Below are positions 35,745 to 46,967 of a DNA stretch of 64,000 bases, piece after piece (the stretch's first letter is position 1; each line of letters opens with the position of its first letter). The translations under genes were made by a program, and so were the position numbers. The notes below the pieces were generated by a model that was given only the letters and a program-made list of their open reading frames with translations, was not told the DNA's origin and did not search any database. The stretch comes from Gonapodya sp. JEL0774. Its lineage: Eukaryota > Monoblepharomycota > Monoblepharidomycetes > Monoblepharidales > Gonapodyaceae. The DNA lies in NCBI GenBank assembly GCA_027604505.1, contig JADIIX010000004.1, positions 62,001 through 126,000 of the forward strand, read 5' to 3'.

Positions 35745-36283
35745 TTGGGTTGATAAGCTGGCAGAATGGCTGGACGGACAAAGCAGAAATACAGCTGCGA
35801 AAGGATTAAAGTGCCTGAAACAGGAAATGGCGAAGAGTATGCGAAGAGAAATATAACTGTTTGTGCAAAGAGTGGCGCACTTATTACCAGCAAGTGAATC
35901 CGTAATAAAATTTTATGTAAAGTGGTTTCTATGTGATGATGTACCGCTTGGGCCTTCGATACACATCATGGCGATCAGATCCATCCAAATACGAATTTGC
36001 ACGATCTCATCAAAACTTAATGGCATGTACACAGAAAGCGATTTTTAAACGACAATTCATTGACCATCCACTAATGCCCGAGTAGGGCAGTGGCAGTCAT
36101 ACTGCCATTAGGGGCACGTCAGATTGCGATACACAACACGGAGACGTTGAGGGAGCGAAAATATCCGTTGAATTCCCAATTAATGAGGCATACCAGTGTG
36201 ACGGACAAGTGCCTGAAATATCCCTGCGCATTGTTTTGGGTTTCCGGAAGTGTTGCTAACAATGGTCAGGGACGAAGATCATT
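35745..36283. other. Intergenic gap, no gene seen
   Basis: Between the LIM start and the 3' end of the aldo/keto reductase gene on the same strand. No motif or repeat recognised. Confidence 0.45.
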
Positions 36284-37531
36284 TCAAGCCCACAATGTTG
36301 GGTCCCACCCTTTGTATTCAAAGCAAATGCATCACTTGTACCAAGTTTCCCTTCTCTACAAGTCTGGCACTCACCAACCACAAGCCCCTCATTCCATGAA
36401 TCCATTTCCTCCATGTGTTCCGGTTTTAGTTCCCAATCCCACACGTCAGCATTCTCCTTTATCCTTTGCTGATGTACGCTTTTTGGCAGCGTAACGTAGC
36501 TCTTGTCGATGCCCCAACGGATTAAAAGCTGTGCCGGTGTCCGCGTTGGGTAGTGGGCTTCTTGAAGCTGAACGAGACGAGCGTCCCGGAGTTTTTCAGT
36601 TTGGGTGAGTGGAGAATACGCCTTTGTAGATGATACACGTGAAAGTTTCCGGGAATGGCGGAACAAAAGTTAGGAAGTTGTCGATTGACTCACTGCGATC
36701 ACGATTGAGTGTTTTTGGCAGAACTCGGCAAGCCTCATACGGGTATTAAATGGTGTTATCTTTGTGAAGCGATAAAGGCACGAATCAATTGGAGCATTCG
36801 GAGTTTGCATTGGGTTCCGGTCAGACTCTTTTCTGAAACACACCTCGATTTGGTTCACAACAGGTTTCACATCCGAATGCGCGAACAATTCCTCGAGATG
36901 CTTCACACCATAATTCGATACTCCGATCGATTTCACCTGCAAACGTAGATATGAACGCCATACACCGTTCATCTCGCGCTCTTGGCCCCCCAAGCACCTT
37001 GCCCTGTTTCTGCAGCTCAACCAGCGCTTGCCACGTTTCTCGCCGTGTAGCTTTCACAGGCGAGTGACTTGCAGAACGAGATTGTTCCATATCAGGAACC
37101 ACATGAATTAGGCAATGCAAACCCACATTAAATACAAGTCCACGTATTCCACACCGAGTTTCCTCATACTCCTCTCGAGTGCATTAATTGTTTTCTTGTA
37201 CCCCTGTTCTGTGTTCCACACTTTGGTGGTGATAAATAGTTGTTCCTTTGCGACACCACTCTCTTTTATGCCACGTCCCACTTGGACCTCGTTTCCATAC
37301 AAAGAAGCCGTATCAATGTGGCGGTAGCCTGCCTGTACGTCCCATGAAATGGATCGAGTGACGGTAGGTTGCGATCGGAGCTATCAGAGTTGTTCTTGCA
37401 ACATAATTATTACAAACCTCTATGGCCCATTTCACCGAGTTTATGACATCATCACCAGACGCTTGATAGACGCCGAGACCCAGCTGAGGGATCGTGTTCC
37501 CGTCGTGGAGTTGGATCGATGGATGTGACAT
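36284..37531 (-). CDS. Aldo/keto reductase
   Basis: Seven exons (37418-37531, 37127-37332, 36998-37067, 36844-36936, 36694-36759, 36375-36621, 36284-36309) encode 273 residues, the normal family length. The catalytic tetrad is present: Asp in AGYRHIDTA, Tyr in SLYGNE, Lys in FITTKVWN and His in DLYLIHSP. NAD(P)H-binding and barrel landmarks are IGVSNYGVKHLEEL, VNQIE and LIRWGIDKSYVTLPKSV. The protein ends GWDPTLWA, encoded by a 26-nt last exon. It reduces aldehydes or ketones with NADPH; substrate unknown. An apparent frame break after DLYLM disappears when the 59-nt intron 37068-37126 is removed. Confidence 0.93.
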
Positions 37532-38400
37532 ACAAAATTGTATGACTACTAGGTCCAAGAGAGGTTATGCAGACTTCCTTTGACAGAAAACTGCGCACCG
37601 CTGGTACTTAATTTGATTTTTTTTTTTTTTGAATTTTCGAACCATCTTCCACCCTTTGCTCCTTCTTTTTTTCCCACCTCCTTCGCCCCCTCCAAAACTT
37701 CCCACTCCCCCCTGAAACCTCTTTAAGCACCAAGTGGCAGAGTAATACTTGCTAGTGACGTCACAGATACTTGATAGAGGGACATCAATCCAACTTTCTT
37801 CCTTTGCTGCAAGTGAGCCATGGACCTAGTGAGAGAAGTTCCATCACATTAATAATAAGTATTCCAGAAGACAGTCCATGAAACGTACTCACAGAGGTAT
37901 CAAAGGCAGCAAATATAATGATCATTTACAGCTCTGGAGGGGCAGCCTGGTACTGTTAGATTCCGAAATATATCAGAAATTCAGGTACCGAAATTCATGG
38001 ATTGAAGATTTCATGTGGTCGAATCACAAACACTACACAGAGCAAATTTAATTACTCACCCTTCTATGAGTGGACCAACAGTGTTCTTCTCATCCATTTC
38101 ACCAATATCTGTGAAACCAAATCCTACTTCCAACATTGGACAGAAGCCTGAGTGCAGTTTTATACCAATAGAAGAGAGTAAAGAGTGAAAAGTGAAAACC
38201 ACAACGTGGCTTTTTAAAACCCCCACTCACGGAGTTGTATCTGCGGTGGTGAATAAAAGATAGGGGATGTTATGAGACAGCTGTCTGTGCCCGTCGGGGC
38301 CCGCACCCTTAATCGAAATTCATCTCGTCAATATTATATCATATTTATAGGACCAATATTCAAAAATAAAATAATTCAATGATTCTTGTTTGATGAGTAT
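37532..38400. other. Gene-free stretch, no feature beyond a poly-T run
   Basis: No coding signal. A T-run of more than ten bases lies near 37617-37630. Confidence 0.45.
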
Positions 38401-38488
38401 GTTGAAATTCAATAATGGTAAACGGTCACGATGTGAGTAATGGGGATTCGATGTTGAACCCAGAATCTCGGCGTTTTGAATAAACGGC
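38401..38488. repeat. 88-bp dispersed repeat, copy 1
   Basis: Matches 53442-53529 over 88 bases in the same orientation with six substitutions and no gap by eye. It runs from gttgaaattcaat to ttttgaataaacggc. On the minus strand it contains tcgaatcccc, which looks like part of a tRNA B box. Origin unknown. Confidence 0.85.
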
Positions 38489-39512
38489 TTGAGCATTGAC
38501 CGTGTCGTGGTCATTTCTGGGGGATACGAAAAGGAGCAGTGATTGAAATAAACACTGAAACTCGACCCAACGAACACAACGATGCCCACCGAAATTCTCG
38601 TCGCAACTGCAAGATTTCCAGAACATCCAATCGAGTGAGTGTGGACATTGGCACAGGACTCCGGCTGGTTTCAACAGAGAATGAGGTGCGGTGCCAAGTC
38701 GGTGGACGTCGAACAATTTGTCGCTCACTCATACTCCGAGCATGAATAGGTCGTTTTCACGCACTGTGTAAGTGACGGTGGTGAGTGCAGTTTCGCTTGA
38801 GTCATGAATATGCATTTAAAAAGATAACGCACGACGCTCTTGTTGAAAGTCACGAAGCGAGATCGCGAGGATGAAAGGGGGGAGGAGGGTCGAGCGAGCA
38901 CAGATGGAGAAGCCAGTCGCTGGAGCGTTGCATTTGCAGCCATCGCCATGAATGGAGTAAAGAGACTTGAACCCTAACCTTTCCTTCGTTGAGCAAACCT
39001 ACTCAGCCGCCGTGCTGGGCCATGAGTCATGTGAAATTTCTCCACACACGGGACGGAAATGCAACCATGGAAATACTAGAAGCACACTAAAGGCACATGT
39101 ATCCCTTTGTAAAGAAGAACCGATGAAGGAACGTTTACAGTAGTTGTGTCTGGCGAATGAGGTGTCATGGTATTTATATGTAAAATGTCCTATTCTTGGG
39201 TGAGCGAGCCAGACATGGGCTCCAATGAAAAAGTTAGTTGCATAGATGGAGACGCGGAGATGTCGGCAACTACTGCAAATTGGGTGTGGGTCTCCCTCGT
39301 CTCTCCCCAAAATCACCGAGGAATCTAACAGTTAGCCAGAACGCTTGTTGTAGTGGATCCGCTGCTAGTTCATGTAAATGCACTGTATGGACTGAAATTT
39401 ATGATAGTTAATCAGTAGTAGAATAGGTGCGTAGATTCGCGCCCACCATATACTTTCCAGCCGGCTGCCAGCACCAGCCGCGAGAAAGTAATTGGTGCAC
39501 AAACGAAATAAC
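38489..39512. other. Gene-free stretch right of repeat copy 1
   Basis: Short ORFs on both strands with no domain. Presumed promoter of the orphan gene at 39513 lies at its right end. Confidence 0.4.
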
Positions 39513-40356
39513 ATGGATCCTCGGAAACCGTTTGATCACCCACGTGTGCCGTACGGCCAGCCTGCGCCCGCTGCTGGTCCCTACAGCTTTCAGTCACCCG
39601 CCCCTCCGCCACCGTACTCTCCCGTAGCTTTAGTACCATTTGCGTCCCCGGAATCCAAACATCAGCGGACATACTTTTGTCCACCAGCCATGATAACGGC
39701 GGTTCGGGGATGGAACGGAGTGAGAGATCGGTGTTTGACGTTACACTGCAAGACACATTCTAACCTCTGCCTAGGTCGCTGTTCCAGCGAACAAGTCTCA
39801 ACGCAAGAGAATAAAAATAAGTGTCCCTGGTGTTGATCCAAGCAAAGGACCATACCCAGAGGACCAGCGGATTGTGCACTTCATTTCGACATTTCTACCG
39901 CATTTCATATACCTGAGCCCAATCGTGGAATCGAAAGAAGAAAGGATTCACAAGTTCACGGCTGCATCGGCCCATTTTCTGGTCGGTTGGAATGAGCAAC
40001 TTCCTTTTGGAGTTCCGTGCACTTACTCTATTATGTCGCAAACAGGCAGTGAATCCTGGCCGAATAGTAAATGTCTATCCCGAGTCTGACTCAAATGGTG
40101 AACGAACCGTAGTTGATCTGGAGCACGACGTGGCAGGGGTGGGCGGTGAGTGAGCAAGTCAAAATAGGCGTGGTATTGCCACTGGAAAATATGTTGATGT
40201 TATCCAGACAACGCGTCTGGTCAGACTGTCTATCAAGTAATTGTCGGAAGAAGAATCGATGAAGTTGTCCGGGCCATCGTTGGCGACCAGTCCTATCGGT
40301 TTCTGAGGGGGGAATGCTCTAGCATGGATCTTGGCTTTGGACTCACGTTGCGCTAG
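39513..40356 (+). CDS. Hypothetical protein, no recognised domain (220 aa)
   Basis: Exons 39513-39719, 39775-39981, 40046-40145 and 40208-40356 close in phase to 220 residues. I do not recognise the family. The first 45 residues are Pro/Ala-rich (PYGQPAPAAGPY, APPPPYSP). A basic patch (KSQRKRIKI) precedes VPGVDPSKGPYPEDQRIVHF. The middle is aromatic and hydrophobic (FISTFLPHFIYLSP) but too short and interrupted for a sure membrane span. The last third (NVYPESDSNGERTVVDLEHD, QTVYQVIVGRRIDEVVRAIV) looks like mixed alpha/beta structure. Four consistent splice junctions support a real gene; the donor at 39982 is the least certain. The MFS transporter start lies 141 bp downstream on the same strand. 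Confidence 0.55.
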
Positions 40357-40497
40357 TGCTAATGTAAATAATCTCAGCATGTTTTTTGTAATATGGTATG
40401 TTTTGGTTTCTCCACAGAGAAGTGCTCGGTTCAAAGTTTGTCCGTGCCGATTAGCGGACACATAGTTAAGGAGAAACAGACCACCGCCACAACTGAC

Positions 40498-42422
40498 ATG
40501 TCCCGAATCGGGGCTCTGATTCGTAATCCTCTCACTCCAAAACTCGTTGCTGCTGCTGCTATCTCCCTGCAGACCTTGGGCTTGAGACAAGTTCTTGGTA
40601 TTTTCAATGGTACGGTTGATGGATATCGTGCGAACCTGTCGTACATGGCCCAAGATGTTCATTCCCAACCCGCTTTAGTGCCTATTCAAACTTCTCTTGG
40701 CTGGGGTCGATCAGTTTTCAGTCTGAATGTTGCACTCCTAATGCTCTCGTGGGGATTCTCTGGGCCCTTCTTCTCGATCGCACAGGAGAAGAACGGAGCA
40801 GGCAAAGTGTTGTTGTTCGGAGGGGTCTCGTTCATCCTTGGGTTTGTCTGCTACGCCTTGGCAGGACAAATTGGGAAGCAAGGCTTCCCTGCCACTGTGA
40901 GTCTATTATTAACGCTTTTGTGGAGTTTCTGGGTCTCACCACCAATGCACGTCCTCGTATAAACATACACTGTGGGGAAATTTACTGAACACTGGACCGT
41001 CAAAGGGTGTTTTCCTTGGCCTCGGAACGGGCGCAGCAGGTGTCGCTGTCATTTTGGCAGAAGTGGGAAGGTACTTTGTGGTCGACGAGCCATTGGAAGG
41101 GGAGTCAGACACCGAGTACTTGGAGAGAAAACGTGAGGCAGCGTCGCAGCGTGTGGTTGCGATGGCCATCGTCTCTAGTATCGGTCAAGCTGGACAATTT
41201 ATTTACGCCCCCGTGGGTCGATGGATAATTGCGACGTGGGGGTACGAAGCGTGTGCTTGGTTCTTTGTGAGTCCGTTTATTTGCACTTCGGATCGCACAA
41301 AGCCAAGCTTCACTTGTTCCTTCTGTCCACGTGCACACAGGCTGCCTCATCACTCATCATGATTCCGTGCGCGTGGGTTCTGCGTACTCAACTTGTCTCA
41401 CAAACGAGTTCAGCAGAGCCCTTGGCCGCACAAATGGAGTCGGCAAAGGACAGCCCCGCTCTAGCAGCAGCGAACAAACCCTCTATCATTCGCAATAATA
41501 CGAAAGAGAGTGCGGAACCCAAATCACTCACTGTAGTTGTTTTGATAGCTCTTAAAGACCCCACGTTCTTGCTGGTGTCGTCCGCGTACTGTGTGTGTGG
41601 CTTCCACATTGGATTCATTGGATCTCAGTGAGCATGCAATGGATAGTACCAAGGAGGTTGATATGCTGATTGTTCTTTTGTTCAGAATTCCTGCTTATCT
41701 TCAAGATAAAGGTGTGAGCGGCTCGGACGCAGCTTGGAGCATTTCAGTCATTGGTGAGCCACTTTATTCATTAGGCAGCAAAACATGGAGGGTCCCAGTT
41801 CATCGTTTACTAAACAGGTATTGGCAGTACCATTGGTGCTCTTGTAGTAGGGTGAGTGGCATTATTTTGTGCTCTGACGCCTCGACGCACTTTCCGTGTT
41901 TACTGTCCGCTTTGGGCAGTTTCATTCCCCGCTGGTTTCCCTACTTCACCCTTCGACGTACGCTCGCGGTCATCTATTACCTGCGAGCGGTCTCCATCGG
42001 TGCATTCCTCGTGATACCTGTGACTGTTGCCGGAGCGATGGCTTTCAGTTTCATCATTGGCACGCTCTGGCTGACGACTGTTCCCCTGACGACCGGGGTC
42101 ATCGCTAATCGACATGGTACAAAGTACATGGGGACTTTGTCCGCAATTTCGTTGGTTGGACACCAGGTTTTCGCTTTCATGGGAACGTATTTGGGTGGAA
42201 TTGAATACGATCTCACTGGAAGGTGAATAATCTGTATGTGTTGGGATGCGTAAACGTTGTTTTTCTTACAGTAGCTGAGTCTTCTATAGCTACAGCGTCA
42301 TGTGGTGGTTATCTTGCGGACTGGCGGTGGTCGCAGGGTGCTTGGTAATGATGAGCGCCGAGGAGATTGGTGCACAGGAGAAAATGACACGGAAAAACAT
42401 CGTGGAAATAACAAAAGATTGA
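40498..42422 (+). CDS. Major facilitator superfamily transporter, monocarboxylate/oxalate-antiporter-like
   Basis: Seven exons (40498-40896, 41006-41266, 41341-41627, 41686-41753, 41818-41851, 41920-42222, 42290-42422) encode 494 residues with phase closed. Twelve membrane helices can be traced. Cues are LGWGRSVFSLNVALLMLSWG in helix 2, GVFLGLGTGAAGVAVILAE, GQAGQFIYAPVGRWII, then a cytosolic loop at about residues 225-280. The second half has CVCGFHIGFIGSQIPAYLQD and VIANRHGTKYMGTLSAISLV. Helix 11-12 (LVGHQVFAFMGTYLGGIEYD) and that loop resemble the monocarboxylate-type MFS group, which moves organic acids across the plasma membrane. Substrate not deducible. The ATG at 40498 was chosen; an upstream in-frame Met at about 40393 would add 35 residues without family-like sequence. 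One exon is only 34 nt. Confidence 0.85.
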
Positions 42423-42698
42423 AAGTGCCTTTGCTTTATATATAATGTACAAATGGACTCAATGAAGATAGTTGTATTACGTAACGTAGAAATGAAATGA
42501 CGGGAGAAATTTATCTTAATTAACATGATATGGCTTCCATTTAATTCACCAGTTTACACGACAAATCTGTAGGTGGGCAAATTGAACTCACGGTCTGCAT
42601 TGTGGGAATGGTTGGAGTGTTTGAGGAAGGTTCACCCGTCCCACCATAACCTACATCTTGACCTCAACGCGCGTGTGTCCACGACCAGTCGTCCGTCG

Positions 42699-45600
42699 AT
42701 GACTGCTTCCCACTGTCCCATACCCGCATTCCCACAAACACGCGCATCGAAGAACCCAACTCACTCTTCGAGACAGCAAATCCCTCCTATGCCAACCCCC
42801 ATTCCAACCTCCCATTATACTTCCCGTCCCCTTGTCACTCCTTTCTCAAATGACCAAGTCAATGAAATCGTTGCTGCAATTGAACGGGCCCTCGCTGACG
42901 TCGCTCGCGCTGTCGATGCCCTCCCCGCCGCCGCTCCATCACCATCAAATGACAATGCTGTCACCGACGCCGCGAACAGGCTGGCCCAAGCAATGAGGCA
43001 GGCGAGAAATGCGGCAGTAGGAAGTGGAAGGAGGAAGGATGCGTTGGTTGAGGTTGGGGTGGTCGAGCGATGGTGAGTGGTCGTTGAGACTGAGGGAAGA
43101 GTCACGAGCATGGGAACATCCCAACATACAGAAAATGAGCCGTTGACCGAAGCTGGACGGCGAGACCGTGAAACATGTAACCTTAATCACGGGGGAATTT
43201 TGTGCAGCAGTTATTTGCACAAATTATCCATCTGCAGTGATAGCGAGTGCACGCACTTGACCGTCGAGTGACGGCAGGACTACTAGAAACGCCAGTGCAA
43301 GCGAGTTTTTGTTCTCATGCCTATGCTTAAGCTCTCTTGGTGTCAGCTGTACGCCAAAACAAAATCTTGAACTGATCGTTCTGATCGCTACACCTCAGCC
43401 TCCTCCCAACCCTCAACCTCCTTCATCGCCTACCTGCCAAACCCTTCTCCGACTCTATCACTGCCACTCTCACCGTGCTATGTTCCCTCGCACTCCATGC
43501 CGGTTCATACCCCTTCCCTGACTGGGAACTGGACTCCGCTGTTCTCCTCCCGACAGTGTTCAACTTCCTCACAGACCGTCAGGACGCAAAAACTGTGGAC
43601 GCTGCACTCCGTGCTGCACGTGCGCTTCTCAATGCCCACGCTGCTCTCCCACACCCCACCACCACGGATGCTGTGAATCCAAATCTCTCCATTTCGCCGC
43701 AAACAACCCAGTTTCTTCTCTCTCTCCTTGCCCCCCAGAACCCCACCTCCTTGCCTTCTTCATCACGCCTCCCCTCACTTGCCTCTCTTCTGCTCGCTTC
43801 CCTCGCCCGGACATCTCTGGTGGACTCAAATCAGTCTACCCAGGCTACTGTATACTCCCTCTCCTGTCTGGAGTCCACTTTAGGCGCAAAACCCGCCTCC
43901 CAACTTGATCGTGATGCAGCAGCTGCGCTCGAATGTGTCGCGGCGATGCTGGGTGGCAGGTGGGGCGTGCTTGTTGGGAGGCAGATCCTTGAGTGGCGAG
44001 GAAAAGGTCCACAGGGACAAAGGAACGTTGAGAGTAGTGGGCGGGTGGGAGAATATGGGAGCTTAGATGTTGTGACGGCCAAAGTGAAAGAGGGAGGGAA
44101 GGAAACGAGGGTGTGGGGATGTGAAGTGTGAGTATCGGTATCTCATGCGGGAGTGGGCCAAGGCGCAACATTGAGGGTTTGGAATAGTGTGAACACTATG
44201 TGGTGTGGCCACTCCAGGATGCGAGCCCCAGAATATGCATTTTTAGTGGAAGGACAATGTCATTAACTTCAGCAAGGTGTGGCTCCGCTGGCCGAAGAAA
44301 GTGGTAGAAGGGGATATTATCTCCCTTGAGTCATTTCTGCTTGCTTGATCCTATCCTTGTTTCGCTGATGTGGTGGCATTCTCTTTTGTATATGTATTAG
44401 CCTCACATTTCTCCCTCACCATCCGGCTCTACATTCTCATCTCTCTTGGCTTGTGCTACCAGCTCTTCTTAAACTTATCGCGGAAACCCCCGCAACCGTG
44501 CCGCCCCTCACGCCTCCTCTTCCCGCCTGGCACCTCGATACCTCCACCCCTCCCACGCGCACACCCAGCACTCCACCGTATGACGCCTCCACTATATCCT
44601 TACTGTCCACCGTACTTGTCGCTCTGTCGCGCCTATCATCCCGATCCGCAGAGCTCGCGGACCGCGCATCGGACGCAAGGACCGCAGACTCGTTGGCTGG
44701 CTTGGTACGGAGCTTGGCGAAGCAGCTTGGACTCACCCCCGACAACGTGCAATCCAAAGCTGTGCCGACTGGCTCCACTTCCCCTACCAGCGCGGTATCG
44801 GGAACTGCCCAAAATCTGGACGCCCCTCGAGGCCCCCACCCAGGCCTTGCTCTTCTCGCCGCCGCGTTGGCAGCTCTTGCGTCTGCAACGGCGCTGTCGG
44901 AGACATCTCGATCGATGGCTGTTTCGTCGTCTCCGTCGTTAGTACCCCTCCTTACGTTCCTCGTTTCTGCAAAGGACACTCCTATACTTCATATCCTCGA
45001 TCCTCGTACTCCAACACTCCATAATCCTTCGGCCCGCGTGTCTGCATGCGCGACGCTCAGATCACTCTCGCGCTCTCCTAGACTGCTCCGCACGAACCTT
45101 GCTGACGCCCACCTCGGTGCCGTCGTAGCCGCCGTGGTCGAGGAGGAGGTGGGAAAGTGCAGTGGAGGTGTGCTGGGAGTCCCTGGCTCGGAATTCAAGG
45201 GATCCAGTGGTATGTGCGAAGAATTAGTGAGGGAAGCCGTTGCAGCCATGTGCAATGTTGTTATGGAGGGGAAGGAAGGGGGCAAGAAGGTAAGTTCACG
45301 GGAACAATTGGTTTCTCAATGACCGTTCTTGGTTATGAGTACAATGAGGGATCGGTCAACGCTATATCTCATAGTTGTTTTCAAACTGTCAGGTTTATTT
45401 GAATCCACCCAATCCATTGCCTCACCTTGTCACCCTCACCCACCACGCGAATCCGCATCTCAGATTGAACGCTCTTTGGTGCATCAAGAACCTGCTCTTC
45501 GGTGCCGAAGGTGGGAGTCAGTACGGATGTGCACTCTACGTCTATGTTCTCAACTCGTTCGAACAATTGTCGTGTCAGGAGAAGTCAAGAGGATGGTTAT

Positions 45601-46775
45601 CTCATCTGGCGCTATAAATTCGAATTCTAGTCTGAGCTGGGACACAGTCATTGGGCTTTGTGGCGGAATGGATCCGGACTCAGACTTAGATTCAGGCGTC
45701 GCATGCGAGGAAGGTGGGCCAGGGTGGAGGGAAGAGTGGAGGGAGCCAGAGTTTGCCGTCAGGGAACAAGCAATGTGTGCTCTGAGGAACATGGTGGTTG
45801 GGAGGGAAGAGGTACGTACAATGGAGCAGGAGTCTCTAAAGTGAACGCTTTTTATCGAAATCCGATACTATAATCGAGCAGGACATTGAGTATCTCTTTA
45901 TGGGTTTTGGAGAGTCTCGTTTGGTGACGTTTCTGGAAAATCATTTGCAATGGTGCGTGAGAGAATGCATGTTTGCTACGGAAGGAGGAGGAGACGTGTC
46001 CAAGATGGAAACCGATGGGGAAAGCCAGGGACTCGGTGTCGACGTTAGAGATGACATTGCGCTGCAGGTTTGTGATCACCAAGAGTTTATGAACGGACCC
46101 GAGGGATCTTGTGAATGACAGTCGCTTCGAAAGGTTCTGTATCTTGTCGTAAATATAGCTATCGGCACGGAGCGTCACAAGGGTGCTATTTTGGGAAGTA
46201 AAGTGCTGGTCGAGTCTGTGAAGAAGTTTATGGTGAGCCAGGGTGATTTTCCCAATATTAACCATCCCTCTGAAAGACCACTCCAATCTACTCCGAAGAC
46301 GCACCCTTCCGGATCCCTCCGCACCGCTGCGTGCTGGGTCTCTATTAATCTTACATGGCCTGATGATCCAGGAACTCCTCACCGCCTGTCAGTTCTCCGC
46401 GATGCGGGATACCCTGAACTCCTCGAGCACATCCTGGAGGATCCCGATGTGGAAGTGCGGGCCAAGGCGCGTACGGCGTTAGGTGCATTCAGTGGGACGG
46501 GACAAAATTCCGGGAGAAGGTGGAGCGAAGGGGGTTGGGGAGAGAGGGAAAGGGAGAGAGAGAGCACTGCGCATGTCCGACAAGGTGAGGGCGGAGCGGG
46601 CAGACCTGCACCGACCTTAGGTGCAAGATATGGCGCAGTATGGGGCAGAACGGGAGCGGCATCGACTGTACAGGCAGAGGCGGTAGTTTTTGGAACACTG
46701 GGAGATGAAGGCACAGTTGACAGTTTGATCCAAACAGGTGACCAGAATTTGCGGGGACCAGAAGGACAAGGATAG
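42699..46775 (+). CDS. Armadillo-repeat protein, ARMC8 / Gid5 (Vid28)-like
   Basis: Exons 42699-43072, 43399-44127, 44401-45289, 45393-45510, 45579-45811, 45882-46067, 46134-46232 and 46299-46775 give 1034 residues in phase. The second half carries the ARMC8 signature: NPHLRLNALWCIKNLLFGAE, VREQAMCALRNMVVGREEDI, LVVNIAIGTERHKGAIL and RTAACWVSINLTWPDD. The first half is a degenerate helical-repeat region rich in Ala/Leu/Ser. ARMC8/Gid5 is the substrate-receptor adaptor of the GID/CTLH ubiquitin ligase. Two introns are long here (43073-43398 and 44128-44400). After the last repeat the protein ends in a low-complexity Gly/Arg/Glu tail from a gagagag tract. A second ATG at 42789 is an alternative start. 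Confidence 0.85.
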
Positions 46776-46967
46776 AGCGTGTCACAAGCAGGGCGATTGC
46801 ATGCATAGACTTTTTCGGATGGATAGCCAGAGTATAATTGTATTTTCTGGATGGCACATCGCAGTGATTACTCTTTTCAAGGCCGTGAAGCACAGCAATT
46901 TCTTTGATCTCCCAGTAAGGTGGTGCTTTGAGAATGCAGTTGAAGCAAATCCGGGTTCATAAGACCA

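Noticed and set aside
37068-37126. Apparent frameshift in the aldo/keto reductase after DLYLM
   Set aside because: Removing a 59-nt GT-AG intron gives DLYLIHSP, the standard catalytic-His motif, in phase.
38401-38488. tRNA gene at the 88-bp repeat
   Set aside because: There is a B-box-like word but no A box, anticodon arm or matching acceptor stem.
46540-46575. Purine-rich gagagag tract as a regulatory repeat
   Set aside because: It lies within the open last exon of the ARMC8-like gene and simply encodes a Glu/Arg stretch.
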